Below, in pieces: positions 50,464 to 62,785 of a stretch of DNA of 64,000 nucleotides. The first letter of the stretch is position 1, and every line of letters begins with the position of its first letter. The position numbers and the translations under genes are program-made. The notes below the pieces were generated by a model. That model did no database searches. It saw only the letters and a list, made by a program, of their open reading frames with translations, and was not told the origin of the DNA. The stretch lies in NCBI GenBank assembly GCA_036362985.1, contig JAYGXS010000004.1, positions 21,335,976 through 21,399,975 on the forward strand. The letters run 5' to 3'. This DNA comes from Ligula intestinalis (lineage: Eukaryota > Platyhelminthes > Cestoda > Diphyllobothriidea > Diphyllobothriidae).

Positions 50464-53346
50464 GAAAAAATGCGCCTACGGACTGGACAACAACATTTAC
50501 CAGGAGCATCTGGCAAAAGCATACTATGCTAATCGTCTAGAGCATAATGCTCGATGAGAATTAGCGTGCTGCTCTGGAGGCTCTACAATTCATCCATTGA
50601 CCAACGCAAGTTTGACATAAATGCTGCATCGGAACAGCCGAAGCGAAGCAGAGAAGGCCTAACGTCGACAACGAATCCAATAGGTATTACGTTACGTACG
50701 CATTCAATGGTCGAACCGGAAACCTGAAAAGACCCGAAGTTACGTTAAAGGTAGAGAACCGAAAAAGCTTGTTAAAAAAGGTGAATATACGGTGCACAGG
50801 CGTTACACTCAGATGACTCAATGTTACTCTCGGGTCGTTCAGATATCACGGGAAGTTGAGTCAAACATCAATTGGTGGATCGTAATTTACTAGGAGACTA
50901 CCAGTCTCTCAGGCGTTTATTTCAAATTCTCGTTAAATCGACATTAACTTTTGGCTACGATGTGTCAATTCCGGAAAGCGTACCTAATCTTATGTAGGAT
51001 GCTCGTGTCTGGACAGCCTCAAGAGGACCGAACACAATGAAAAGTAATGGGCTCTGCAAATTATTAAGTAACGTCGACTAGAAATGCTTTAGCTGTTGAG
51101 GGAACTCCAACACGGTTTGCAATCCGCGGAAAAGAACCGCTTCAAATGACTTAGGTCCTAACTGTGGAATGAGTAGTGATCTCCACAGATAAGCAAACCA
51201 TACTCTTCGTGATGGCATTGCACGCCTGAGGACGAGCCCTTCGCATCTTACCAACACAATAAGATAATACACTGACTATGTGCAGATAACTTTGGATCGG
51301 ACGTACCTATGCACTAATGTATGTTACGGAAACCGACAGGCTAGACAACTGGGATCTATGACAATTAACATATGCTATGCGGAACTCCAGGCTCATATGT
51401 AAGGCAAGACTAGATGCTGGCGAAGCCAGAAGTGCGCTGACAACCAGATAGACTATGCCTTAGATTTACACTTACGAGTTTCGGTCCAAAATTGATGCGA
51501 CAGCTACATACACTATACGGCTAGGAGTTAATTCACTCGACAGAGGCAAGATTTAAAAAATATCAGGTATTTCAGAATTAACCAAGAGTCTTGGGGAAAT
51601 CCCGGGTAGGATCGATAGACACCGTCGTCTGTTTAAAGAAAAACAGTAGTAACGTTCAAAGTCAGTTTAAGGGATACCTTCAAAAGGAACGACAAGAACG
51701 AGATAATAGCCCAGATCATTTCTGTTTACTGTAATGACAATTTACGGCCAAATGATTAACTGGCCCCACCCACCACAATGTCCGCGGCACAAGCATCGAC
51801 TGCCAGTCAGATGGCGGGAAGTAACTATCGGAGTTATTTCAATCATCACCTAAAAATCATCTCGACAAAATAGGCAGTTTACTTTTCTTTATGACCCTCA
51901 GGACAAACTTACTTACATTTCCATAGAAAAAGAAGTACAAATAAATACGAATGCCATTGCTTCACACGAACGCACAAAGAGAGTGGCTTACAATTCTGAG
52001 CAGATACGAGGTGAAAAGCCTCAGGATGTGCATCCGAGATCTAGTGGCCAACGGTTCTACCGCCAAGGATTGAAATTTAATGAGTAATGTGCCTAAAGAA
52101 GTGTGATGGGAAGCATGGCCAGGCGGTCGGCCAACGAGTGCGACGAAAGGTAAGCGCAAAAAACACTGGTTCGAGATTAATTTTTACAGATAACTATAAT
52201 AACGCCACCTATTTCAAGCCTATTGTCAAAAGCAGAAGAGTATATAAAATACATAGGGAAAGCAGTTTCGACGCAAAGCCCAAAATTATGAATCCAGATC
52301 TAATCATGGATACGTCAACCATCAAAAAGTGGCCAATTATAAGTCAGGAAGATACCAACATGGGGGTCTACTATGGAACACTACCAGTTATGGCAACGCG
52401 TCCCATGCACTTCAACATGAGTGCCTATACAGCTCTGCAGATATTGTGTTTAACTAACTATGCAGTCTTAACGATACAGTAAACGAGATGACAGTCTATA
52501 TCGACTAGGAGGCTGATTTGATGACACCATGCTGCGCAGTCGTCCAAATTGTCAGAACATCAAGTTAGACAAACTACTTGTATTTACTTCTTCATAATTG
52601 TTATAAACGAAGTTCGTGACACATGAACTTACTAGCAGCCCGGATCCCATATGCGGAATGTCATCAAAACTTTCAGAGTCAACCGTTAGTTTGTAACCAA
52701 TCTAAGGAGTTTTTATTAGCTTACGAGCTCCAATACGAAATAGAACAAACAAAAAATCGGTAGGATTAATTTGGTTTATCGCTGCACTAAAGTGGGTTGA
52801 CAGGCAGTCGACAATTTCTCAAAGCGCATTAAATTCTACGGGAGACAGGCAATAAGATGCTTCTATTAGGACTGCATGAAGCTAAAAAAATAGTAGCTCA
52901 CGTGGATGCGTTGATCTGGCACAAATAACACAGCCGCATTGCTTCCGGAACGCAAATATAACGTGCCTGAAATGTTACGGTAGCACTAATTCATCGATCA
53001 CTCGTACACAGATCAAACTGGAAGATACATTTAATATCATCAACATCAACGACTGATGTTTCCTGACGGATGGGCCAGCATGACCCCGCAACAGAAATGA
53101 AAGTTAAGTAGCAAAGATTGCGAGATTGCTTATTGTCACAAAAATATTGACAATTAAGTCACATAGAACGAGCGCCGGGGGCTACTGAGAACGAATAGAA
53201 AAGAAAGTGGGCAAATGATAATGTTGAACGAGATGTCTGAAAGCGAAATGGCGAAGCAGGCTGACGGCAGCTCGGATACGGTGCCTGGCTGTCGGAATTT
53301 TCAAAGCCTAGGCTGAGGAGTTTAACGGGCAAACAAAACCTATCAA
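50464..53346. other. Gene-free stretch
   Basis: No domain recognised. The 131-codon plus-strand frame at 52087-52482 lacks splice context or family resemblance. Upstream parts of the RTE relic may extend into the first kilobase in unrecognisable form. Confidence 0.5.
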
Positions 53347-53761
53347 CTAAGAAACCTTCGGCTTCTCCCGAATGTCATACAAAATAAGACAAGCTCCGAG
53401 GGAAAGCAATGCGAATCCTGAAACCCATGTTCCCGAAACAGTCTCTCCGAAAAGTAATCGGCCGTAAATCGCCTGAAGAACATGTGGAAAGAAAAGGTCA
53501 TACGGTAAACATAAAGTTGTTTATTGTGTTCAGTATAAGCACGATAACGGCGTTTGAGCTTCTTTTCAGGGCAGTCACAAAAGCGGCCCACATGAAAACG
53601 TTCAGGATTATGTAAAAAGCATAGCCCGGCAAACTCCAGTCTGATTTATCAGGGGTATTCCGCGCGATACCGTTGATATTATAATTTTCACGAACAATTT
53701 TCCCCCAAGCAGCACTTGAAGCAGCTAGAAAACCAGAAAAACAAGAGAGAAATAAGGCCAT
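53347..53761 (-). CDS. TMEM42: TMEM42-like multi-spanning membrane protein, 2 exons, 127 aa
   Basis: Join (minus strand) 53761-53504, 53472-53347. TMEM42 proteins are small four-helix membrane proteins resembling half of an EamA/drug-metabolite transporter; the substrate is unknown. Exon 1 encodes GFLAASSAAWGKI, then ILNVFMWAAFVTAL and SNAVIVLILNTINNF. Exon 2 encodes AIYGRLLFGE and VSGFALLSLGACLILY and ends in EKPKVS. These blocks line up with human TMEM42 (GALAAASAK, LMWTFFSRGL, SSAIASVTVTF, VLYGE, GGVFLILCGLTLI). The intron is only 31 nt (GTATGA to TTCTTCAG) and keeps phase 0. An in-frame TAA lies about 30 nt upstream of the ATG. A 20-residue loop after GKIV has no match in the human protein. 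The assignment rests on motif-level similarity. Confidence 0.85.
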
Positions 53762-54156
53762 GACCCCGCTCGAAACGTAATTCGGCTGACTTTACAGAAG
53801 AATCTGCGGTGTGCTTAAAAAACGGCCGGCGGAATACACAGCATTGAGTATTTATTGCAGGAAGGCAAAACAATAAAAAGAATGCTTGATAAGGAAAGTC
53901 GGTATGGTTGAAATTTTATGAAATATGTAAAACTCGATCCATTGGTAACCACATACGTCTTTCAGACACTTCCAAATTAGTTTTCTCGTATTTATATTTC
54001 CATAGCGAATAAGTTAGCACTTAAGACCCCGCATTACGACCAAGTCTACACCAAACTGAAGAGATCACTCCTTCGACATATTGTTGTATCTTTGGATGGT
54101 CAAAAAACTAGCGAAATTCTTTCCCTAGTAGCAGTTTACGTCTATGGAAGTTCTAT

Positions 54157-54180
54157 AGAATCTCTATACATAGAGATTCT
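54157..54180. repeat. Perfect 10-bp hairpin downstream of the DUF4806-like gene
   Basis: AGAATCTCTA, then TACA, then TAGAGATTCT. Further TCTATCTA and TATAGAGATA copies follow to 54250. It lies about 270 bp beyond the DUF4806-like stop and before the TMEM42-like start. Confidence 0.7.
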
Positions 54181-54452
54181 AATATCTATTCGTAGTCTAT
54201 TTTGGACCCCTTTTTAGATATCTATCTAATTTCTATTTATAGAGATACATAGGGATCGGCCATAAAGGCGGCTTTTGCTTGGAATTTGACATCCTTCTGT
54301 GGCATAACGACCCATTTATTACGTTGAAACCCCCCTCATTCAAAATAATCATAAGGCGGAAGACGGCTTGTAATATTAATAGAAAAGTTTATAAAATATT
54401 ATAAAAATAACAATGCACAAGTAATCTTAGCGTCAGCGCAGGTTTGATTTTC

Positions 54453-55765
54453 TTATTTTTGGTCCTGGACTTCCTCTGATGGGCCAACCGTTGTTTCTAG
54501 AAGTAATGTAAACGTTAAGTATGTATACGTAGACCTACCATTTGTCGCAGATGCCTTTTGAAGGCGAGCAATGCGCTGATTTTCGCTATCTAACATTACT
54601 TTCAGACGCCGCTTGACGACGTACTCCAGCCATTCCAGGCGCCGAAGAGGTCTGAGTATAAAAGGCCACGCTAATGTATTCGGAGACCTACCCATAATTA
54701 ACTTGTAAAATTGGGATTTCTCAAGGGTAGTTTACACGTTTTCCCCTTTAAATTCTGTAAACTCATTGTTTTGTCGAATACTGCGGCGAAAATCCGCTTG
54801 ACGAAATCATCAAGCTTACTTCCCCCCAGTCCATTTAGATAGGTAATCTAAGAAAAGTAAATTTAATCAAATGTGCTGCTTACCAAGTCTTTACGGAATT
54901 TATCATCCGTTAACTGGGCATTTAGTTTCCGGAAGTCGGCAGCTGTTCGGAGCAGTTTTTTGACGGGATTCTGAATGACGGTAGAATCAACCGACGTGAG
55001 GGCCTTCGGCTGCTGACGAATCAGCGCCTTGAGCTGCCGCTGCCGTGACAGCACTTTTCCCAGAATGTATTCTAGGTGATTAAGCCTATCTCTGCCCTCG
55101 TCCATGTGCTGAGAAAGCATGTTACACAAGGGTCGTATGCTGGAATCGTCATCCTCGGCCTCTTGGCTGCCACTGGCGGGTTAAACAAAGTCCCCGCCAG
55201 TTGGCAGTGTCTTCGCTTTTCTCAAACACCTCATCTGGGTCTGTTTCCTAAGAAGCAGAATAGTGTTAATGGGATGACTCACTGGTGAGGCCTGTGCCTC
55301 CCTGCCTACTACAAAATCCTCGCCGTAGATGCCGCATTTCTTTTGGCGTTGAGAGGGTTTTCGGTGGAAAATAGTGGTATCTGCAATCACACAGGAAAAA
55401 AGGGAGTTAGTTATGGAGTTATTGGGATCATGGATGATCCACTCATCGCTATGACCACTTCCATCCTGCAGTGCTCGTTAACCACTCACTATTGGGTTCA
55501 GAGCACTATTCGCAAATGCGAAGGATTAGTAAGTGCTAACAGCCTCCTCGATCGCTTCCTCGTCCTCCTCCTCGTCTCCTGTAAGAACCCAATCATCATC
55601 ACTTAATTCACTATCAGAGACGCTTGGGCTCTCTAGTTCTGCATTTACGACCATATAGTTGGCTTCCGCTCTCTTCTCCATGGCCTCTTCCACAACCAAC
55701 ATTGCCTCCTCAAAATATTTCTTCAAACGGCGTTTTCGCGTACTCCTGGATTCACCCTTAAACAT
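54453..55765 (-). CDS. DUF4806-like protein, 7 exons, 288 aa
   Basis: Join (minus strand) 55765-55541, 55380-55313, 55247-55230, 55172-54884, 54847-54738, 54651-54539, 54496-54453. This gives 867 nt, all phases consistent and every intron GT-AG. The N-terminus is basic (TRKRRLKKYFEE), followed by an acidic stretch (SDSELSDDDW, GDEEEDEE). Residues about 120-160 look helical (LNHLEYILGKVLSRQRQLK). Residues about 196-255 (DLITYLNGLGG, DDFVKRIFAAVF, LKGKTPLRRLEWLEYVV) resemble the DUF4806 domain, a domain of unknown function that is often in multi-copy families. Exon 3 is an 18-nt microexon. Introns are 160, 65, 57, 36, 86 and 42 nt. The start is uncertain, because CTAAC and TTTAAG just before codon 4 could be a branch site and acceptor of a further upstream exon. 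Function unknown. Confidence 0.75.
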
Positions 55766-56439
55766 TGTTAGCAAAAACCGTAAAGATAAGAAATATTAAA
55801 GGGAATAACAACAGAAATATTATGGAATAGTAGTGGAATAGCAGTGGATTTTTCAGGCAGTAGTTGCGGTACGTGTACACGTTGCATGCCACGCATGTCA
55901 AATAATGCGGTTACGCGCGCGGACGGATGTCCCACTGCGCTTAAAGTGGCCAAAAAATCAGATGTCAGATTGCATATTTGTGGCAACCAATTACGTTACA
56001 GCATCGCGTATATCTAGCACTAGCCTGTGAACGTGCATCTATTAGATATCTAGTTGCTATTAGGGTTGTAGGATGAAGACTCTATACGGTGAGTTCCTAG
56101 AGCGAATACCGATTAATTTCCAGACAATATTGACATTTGCTTTAGACGAACTACGATCTCACGGCTATCCAAAATGATGGACAGAATGTTGGAGAAGCAA
56201 CGGTTCAAGCTGCCATTCATCGCCCATATCTACTGAACGAAATAAGTCGCTCAACAATTGAAAATGCTCAAGGACATTTCGCAAGAAAACTCCTACATCA
56301 GACTCTTTCATAAAATTCCTACTCAAATAGATGCCAGCTGACGAAACTACAATTTCGTTGAGTCAGGAAAGCGTAAGTAGGCTTTTGTCTCCTTTTTAGC
56401 CTTAATGATATTTCAAATATATCAAGATTTTTGTCCTTA

Positions 56440-57265
56440 TGCCCTTAGTCGTCCGTACAACCCACGAAATTTCATATTTAAACGTTCTCTATTGTGTGCT
56501 TCCAGGCATACCTCTCTTTGGAGTAACTTGCCCATTGAAATAAGGTCGTTTACTAGTCTATCTGAATTTAAGTGAAGACTGCATATTTGTCTTAACACTG
56601 ATTCTTTTAACCTTTTTATTTTCCTCATCCTTTCTGAGTAGATTTCTCCATGACTCCGTAGAAGGACCATTAGGAGTTAAGGAGACCTTCTTGAAACCAT
56701 TTTTCGCCGTCCAATGTTCCCCAGGTAGCAAGATTTCTCCATGTATTACCAGCCATTCAAACGATGGAAGTCATATAGGCGTACACAGTCTAAACTGCAC
56801 CCGATTATTTGGCTACTTACCATTATCAGAATGCCATTAGAGCTCCTGAGGTATCGACGCCACACATTCATTGACGGCTTTTAGCGGTATTTCCTTTCAG
56901 GCGCATAAGCAATCACAAACGAACTATTTTGACTTTTCGTAATCTCATTCTGAACTGCTATTGTAGTATTAACCTTCTCTACCTCTTTACCTTAGTTTCT
57001 CAAGCAGTTTTTCTCCTAAGCCTTTTGAAATGGGGCCCGTTGAACGCTGCCTATATCTTCAGCGTAGGAGTTTTTCTCAGTGCCTATTTTTAGTTAACAA
57101 TTAATTTCAAAAAATCGCTAACTATTGTCCCAAAAGGACAATTTCTGCTTACACTATTGCAAATTTGTACATTTTATCAACGCACACTGTCATAGCTTTA
57201 TTTCGGTGCTAAGTTTGTTTCGATAGTGCCTTCCTGGTGCTAACAAATATAAATTTAAAATTCAA
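56440..57265 (+). mobile_element. 5'-truncated, diverged copy of the same LINE family
   Basis: This piece encodes the ORF2 C-terminus (LWSNLPIEIRS, LSEFK then TGA), followed by a 3' UTR matching 62.5-62.75 kb. Shared landmarks are TTTTTCTCCTAA, a GGCCCGTTGAAC-type block, TAGGAGTTTTT, GTGCTAAGTTTGT and AAATATAAA near the end. It is older than the neighbouring copy, judging by many substitutions. Confidence 0.75.
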
Positions 57266-58239
57266 AATCTAATCTTCTTCCGTAAATTTAAACTTGATTT
57301 AAATTTTTGACTGTAGAGAAATTAAATTCCTCGGGATTTTGGTGGACTGCATGCTTGTGCAGCCCATCGTTCTTATAATCACAAACGTTTCCCCGAAACT
57401 TCAGCAGAAAGAATGTATCTCCTTCCACACACTTCTCTTCAGTCAACTCTACGGTATTCGCTAGATCTACGAACGACTATAATTTGTTTCATACAAAGGA
57501 CCTGTATTGAAACTTCGTCCCATAATTTTAACACGTTCCATTTTTTCAATATGTGATGGAAGATTATAGAGGATTCGAAATTATATAGGAGCCCTTGAAG
57601 TTATTGGGGATGTGAGCACATCGTAGTGTCAGTCACTCAGGGTATAATCCCCTGATTTTTTACAGAACACGCTGAATGACCTGGTTTATCTCTAGGACCT
57701 TTAAACTATCGGTATTATAATCCGCCTCAATAAACCATAGGCTAGAGCTAACCTGGAACACCTAGACCGAGGAAACCAGTAGAGCAACGCCTTTGACCAT
57801 AAGGCGGCCTGTTAGTTAATAAAGAGGCCTATTTTAATTAGGCAGCTTCACAAGAATGCTCAACCTGCTCGTTTATATTAAGAATTCGAAGCCTTGGCGA
57901 TTAAAAGAAATAGAAGCCATGCAGCCAACCCCTACTACACATATTTAAATTTCAGAACACCGAAATTGGATATGCCAACACAGTTGTGAGCTTACAAACC
58001 TTATGCTTTGGTGGTTTTGCTGAGTAAAACAGTTTTTTACGACTTAAGTTTCAATGTCAACTAGTTTGAAGCCTCTTTATCAATCTCGGCACAACAGTCA
58101 CTAAGACGTATTTTCGTGCTTTCCTCTGGCCCATATGGGTAGGTAGCTTCATTTCTTTCTGTGAACGCCATTGCAACGTGAAATGAATTATAAACAAGTA
58201 AATATAAAAATTCGGCAAAAGTGGCTTTGCTTCAACGAA
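57266..58239. other. Spacer between the two LINE copies
   Basis: AT-rich with no open frame of note. It may contain the true 5' UTR of the larger LINE, since the ORF1 frame opens only at 58247 and has no ATG there. Confidence 0.5.
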
Positions 58240-58279
58240 CTAGTAGTCGTCTTATGCATTTAGAACAACTTCTGCAAAT

Positions 58280-59377
58280 TTGGTTGCCGGATCTGGGAAT
58301 ATCGCTGCAGTTTCCTCTCAGGAATGCAAACGTTTAGATAGTCTCGTTAATTTGGTCGCAAGTGAGTCACAGGATAGACAAAAAAGGTTGTACAATTTTA
58401 TTCTGAAAAACGTTCCGAAATCAATTAGGCCAATGGACGTTGCAATGCATTTCCTCTGCTCCTGTGGATTTAACTATAAAATAGCAGAGGCTATAAGACT
58501 GTCATCTCGCAGTAAAAACCCACCCATTTTATTCAAGCTATTTTCACCCATTGAAATAGACGCCATTTTTAAACAGCAAGAGCTTGTTTCCAAATATCTG
58601 AGAAATGCAATGTATTTCCTCTGTCATGATCTCACTCCAATGGAGCGAAGAATAGCGTCAAGTTCTTCGAATAAAATAGTAATTTCGCCGCAACCGGCTC
58701 AAGTTCCTGGTCGTAGCCCTAGGAAGCCTAGCGAGCCATGTACTTTTATTCCTGCCAAACCTAGATTACTGCTCCCCAGTACAGCAACTGTCTCATCCCC
58801 CTCAAGTCACCAGACATCCCCGTCTACTTCCAACTTTAATGCTTCCCCAGTTGCCATAGCTAGTAATTCTGGTAGCCCTCCTAGAAATTTCGAAAAGCCT
58901 TCTACGTCAGGTAGACCAACAGCTTCGATACTCGACCAGAGTCCTCCCAAATCTTTTATTAAAGCACCCAATTCAGGTCGTCGAAAGGGTGGGATCCGGA
59001 ACTCAACCGCGAGCATGCAGCCTTCCCAAACACTAACTAAGCCTATACAACAGGAAGCTAACAAACATATAAGTTACCCTACTTATCACAAGTATCATAC
59101 TGGGCCAGGCTTTCCACCGCTTAATCCTCATAGTTACCTTACCTCGCCCTCCAGCCTCTCTTTCCCGTCTTTCCCGTCTTGGTTTTCCCAATTTCCCGGT
59201 AACTATCAGCAAACTCACCTTGGCACGTATCCCTATGGCCCATCGATCTCACAGAGCTGTCTACCTGCAGCTTTCAGCTATCCCCCTCAGCTTTCTTATG
59301 TTAATTGTCCTGCTCCAGTCGATGGCTATTCTCCAAACTTCCAACCAAATTACCCACCTCCAAATTTTTATTACTGA
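58280..59377 (+). CDS. LINE ORF1 protein (RNA-binding type)
   Basis: 365 codons, ending TGA at 59375-59377. The frame is open from 58247 but has no ATG near its start; the first in-frame Met is in the IRPMDVAM segment. The N-terminal third (IAEAIRLSSR, PPILFKLFS, YFLCHDLTPMERR) resembles the RRM-like ORF1 domain of CR1/Jockey-group LINEs, where a DLT..ER ending is common. The rest is Pro/Ser-rich (SPSSHQTSPSTS and similar) and ends with a Tyr/Pro-rich tail. It probably binds the element RNA. The product start is unknown, and the 5' part may be truncated. Confidence 0.7.
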   Translation: MVAGSGNIAAVSSQECKRLDSLVNLVASESQDRQKRLYNFILKNVPKSIRPMDVAMHFLCSCGFNYKIAEAIRLSSRSKNPPILFKLFSPIEIDAIFKQQELVSKYLRNAMYFLCHDLTPMERRIASSSSNKIVISPQPAQVPGRSPRKPSEPCTFIPAKPRLLLPSTATVSSPSSHQTSPSTSNFNASPVAIASNSGSPPRNFEKPSTSGRPTASILDQSPPKSFIKAPNSGRRKGGIRNSTASMQPSQTLTKPIQQEANKHISYPTYHKYHTGPGFPPLNPHSYLTSPSSLSFPSFPSWFSQFPGNYQQTHLGTYPYGPSISQSCLPAAFSYPPQLSYVNCPAPVDGYSPNFQPNYPPPNFYY

Positions 59378-62252
59378 ATAAAGATAACCCTAGTTCGATT
59401 ACTCAAGCTTCACTAGATATCATCCTGCTTAATGCAAGATCTGTTTTAAATAAGATGGCTCAACTTAGAGCTATTGCGTTCGAGCTGAAGCCAGATGTTA
59501 TATGCATTACAGAGTCGTGGACCCATCCACTAATTTCTGATGCTTTACTCATAATAGACAAGTATAATTTATACCGTCAAGACCGCCCTAGTAAACGTGG
59601 TGGCGGTTGTCTTCTCTATATTAAAGCTATTTTTAAGCATTTCCCCTTCAACCTAGATGCTGAGTCATTCTCGGGCAATTACTGCTTTGCATCCATTATC
59701 CTGTCTCCCCGTCAAAAGGCGATTATTGGATGCATTTATAGTCCACCTAACTCATCATCGGAAGATGATGAAAAGCTTTGCGAAATATTTAGGCTGATTT
59801 CGGAGTCCGCCTTTGATGCTAAAGTTATCGCAGGGGATTTCAACTTTCCCGAAATTGATTGGTCATTGAACTGTTGTCCATCCAGATTTCAGCCCTTCCT
59901 AGATACAATCAATTTTTCAAACTGGTCTCAGTTGGTCTGTTCCCCAACAAGGGATCAGCATATTTTAGATTTAATTTTCACGAATGACATTTTCCCCCTT
60001 TTTGTTGACTACAATCAGAACCTCTTCCCAAGTGACCATACTTTGATCCATTGTTGCCTTCCGCTTGCTTCTACGAAAATGGCTCGCACCACTCGTACCT
60101 ACCGTGCGTTTGACCTAGCTGATATTAATTTAATTAACAACTTTATGGACTCACTAGACTGGCAGGAGCTTTCCTCCACGAACAGTGTAACAATTCTCGG
60201 TGACTTAATGACGGCAATTTCAAATAGCATTTTGGAATTTGTGCCGATCAAAATTGTTAAGCCTTATACTTCGGACCCCACCGTTCCTCATTTTCTTATG
60301 TCTAGACTGAAGAAATTACAAAGACAGTTGAAAGACCAGTCTACTAGTTCATTATCGGTGCACCTTAGAATCGCAGAGATTTTCGAATTAGCGTCTAAGA
60401 TTCGTCTTACACGTGACAAACATAGGGAATCTTGCGCATTCAGCGAGTTAAACTCTGCAAAATCGATTGCCCAACTGTTCCGCCGTCGGTCCTCCGCTAA
60501 ACGAGGTCACGAAATCCCCCCCTTACTGAATGAAAATTAAAACTTTGTGCAAGATGAGTCTGAGAAGGCTGAACTGTTCAATGCGTTCTTTGCAAAACAC
60601 CTTACGACGGAATCTGAACCGGTCCCGTCGTTTCAGCCATGCTCAGTCAATACTTTCAGTACCATAGATTTCTCCATAGAAGTAATTTGTAAGCACATTA
60701 TCCGTCTAAAAAACTCGCACTCCTCGGGAACTGACGGCTTTCCAAATTCACTTATCAAGAGAGTATTCAGCTTCCCCCGATTGCTAAGTTATCTATTCTC
60801 AGCTTATCTTCCAAACGGTTTCTTTCCTGACTCATGGAAAACATCTATTATTCTTCCAGTCTTCAAGTCAGGATCTCGTTCGGACGTAAATAACTACCGA
60901 GGTGTTCATAAAACCCCGGCCCTAGCCAAACTTCTGGAAAAGATCATTTTTAATCAAATTCTCGATTTTTGTGTAGAAAATAAACTATTAAGTGCCTCAC
61001 AGCATGGATTTCTACCTGGAAGATCATGCGAAACCTGCCACTTAGCATTCCTTAACCTGGTTACTTCACTTCGTAATGAACAGCAATCAGTCATCGTGAT
61101 TTACTTTGACCTTAGTAAAGCTTTTGACAAGGTGCCTCATAGGCGCCTTTTAGTGAAACTGGAAGCCCTAGGCATCAGGCCTCCCCTCCTCGATTTCATT
61201 GCCTCCTACCTGTCTAAACGCAGCCAGAAGGTCTTAGTAGGCAATAGCTACTCGATGCCTCAGCCGATCACGAGTGGTGTATTACAAGGCACGGTTTTAG
61301 GTCCCCTCCTTTTCATTCTTTACATAAATGAAATTTCAACAGTGCTAAATAATTCGAAAAATTTCATTTATGCTGATGACCTTAAGTGTATTTACTCATT
61401 TTCTAAGGACACGGCCAGTACTTGTGTTGATAAAGTTAACGCAGACTTGCGTACTCTCTCAAGTTGGAGCGCAACATGGCAGATGGAGTTTTCTCCATCA
61501 AAATGTAGTTTCTTGAGTTTTGGTCCCGCAAGGCTTCCTGGACCCATTATCTTCCAAAATAGTCCATTGTTAGAAAGATCTACGATAAAGGATTTGGGTC
61601 TTACTTACACGAATAAGCTTGCATTATCACCTCATGCAGATCGAATTTCTGTCAAGGCCGCACAGATATGTGGGTTTATATCGCATAACTTTTTCCTTCC
61701 AGAAATGAAGTTAAAACTATACCGCATTTTTGTTCTTCCTATACTAGAATACTGCTGCCCGCTTTTTGGCCTCATGACCCAGCATGACCGTAGTAAGATT
61801 GAAAAGGTTCAGCGAGTTTTCACTCGTAAAATATTTTCTGTTTCTGGGTCTGGTATGTGTTATACAGATAGATGTCAATTAGCAAACATGAAATTTCTTT
61901 GGATAAGAAGACTCGAAGCTGGTCTATGCTTTCTGTTTCGCGTTAACAATAGTCCTAATCTCCCACAAATTAACGCTCTCCTTCCAGTTGACCGACCTAC
62001 GCCACTCGTAACTCTTCCATGATAATTTTACCACCTCGTAGCTCCACATCTAACCGTTCTCGCTTTTTTACCTCCAAATATGCTTTTATTTGGAACAACC
62101 TTCCTCTCGATATTAGACTATCTTCTACACTGTCGATTTTTAAAGGCAAATTATATAAGCATTTAAATTTAGAGGAAATAAAGTCGTTACTGTCTGTTTC
62201 CTTTCCAAACACGCAAGTTGTAGATTTTGAAAAGGGTCCTCCTGGCATTTGA
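59305..62252 (+). pseudogene. LINE ORF2: endonuclease-reverse transcriptase, broken
   Basis: The APE-type endonuclease (about 59410-60070) retains LLNARS, ITESW, AGDFNFPEIDW and SDH, so its active site is complete. The reverse transcriptase (about 60850-61700) retains FDLSKAFD (61105-61128), SGVLQGTVLGPLLF and YADD (61369-61380). The frame is interrupted by TAA at 60538-60540, after which the same frame continues. A stop at 62020-62022 marks a frameshift, after which the C-terminus (WNNLPLDIR...FKGKLY) continues in another frame to 62252. ORF2 overlaps ORF1 by about 70 nt in a different frame and has no obvious ATG there, so reinitiation or frameshifting may be used. Confidence 0.9.
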
Positions 62253-62744
62253 AGCTCTTCCCAGGATACTAAAATGGTTTCTAAATATGTTAGCATTTCC
62301 CTCTGCAGAGTCAAGCATCACTTCCAAGGGCTGCGAATTCTTCTCCGTTTTTGCAACCTTCGCTGTGGTCTTTGCGATTGGCTCAGGAATATAGTGGGTC
62401 GCAACTCGATGATGTGGCCTTGACTTCTTCTGCCTTCTGTTGTCCCAGATGACCCCTTCCTAACTCAACGATATATTATTTTTTACCATGACCATAAACG
62501 TCCCGAACCCTCAACATCAGGTCCCAAACTAACCACATCAAACCCTTTTACCTATTAAGGCAGTTTTTTCTCCTAAAGTTTTTTTGAACTCGGTGGCCCG
62601 CTGAACTCATCCACCGATCTAGGAGTTTTTTTTACTGCCGATGACAATTATTTTATAAGAGTTCACTGCTTATCATTATTATTTTTATTTTCACGATAGC
62701 ACTAAGTTTGTAACGACAGGGCCCCTTGGGCCTTAAATATAAAA

Positions 62745-62785
<41 letters not shown>
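62745..62785 (+). repeat. (ATT)n tail of the LINE
   Basis: About 13 ATT units directly follow the LINE 3' UTR, the usual simple-repeat tail of CR1-like elements. It is also the exact junction with Ty3/gypsy sequence. Confidence 0.85.

Noticed and set aside
52087..52482. 131-codon plus-strand frame
   Set aside because: No family resemblance, no upstream or downstream exon, and no start context worth naming.
61997..62314. Minus-strand frames of 105 and 77 codons (also at 56437-56670) with similar sequences
   Set aside because: They are antisense shadows of the LINE ORF2 C-terminus; their similarity reflects the two LINE copies.
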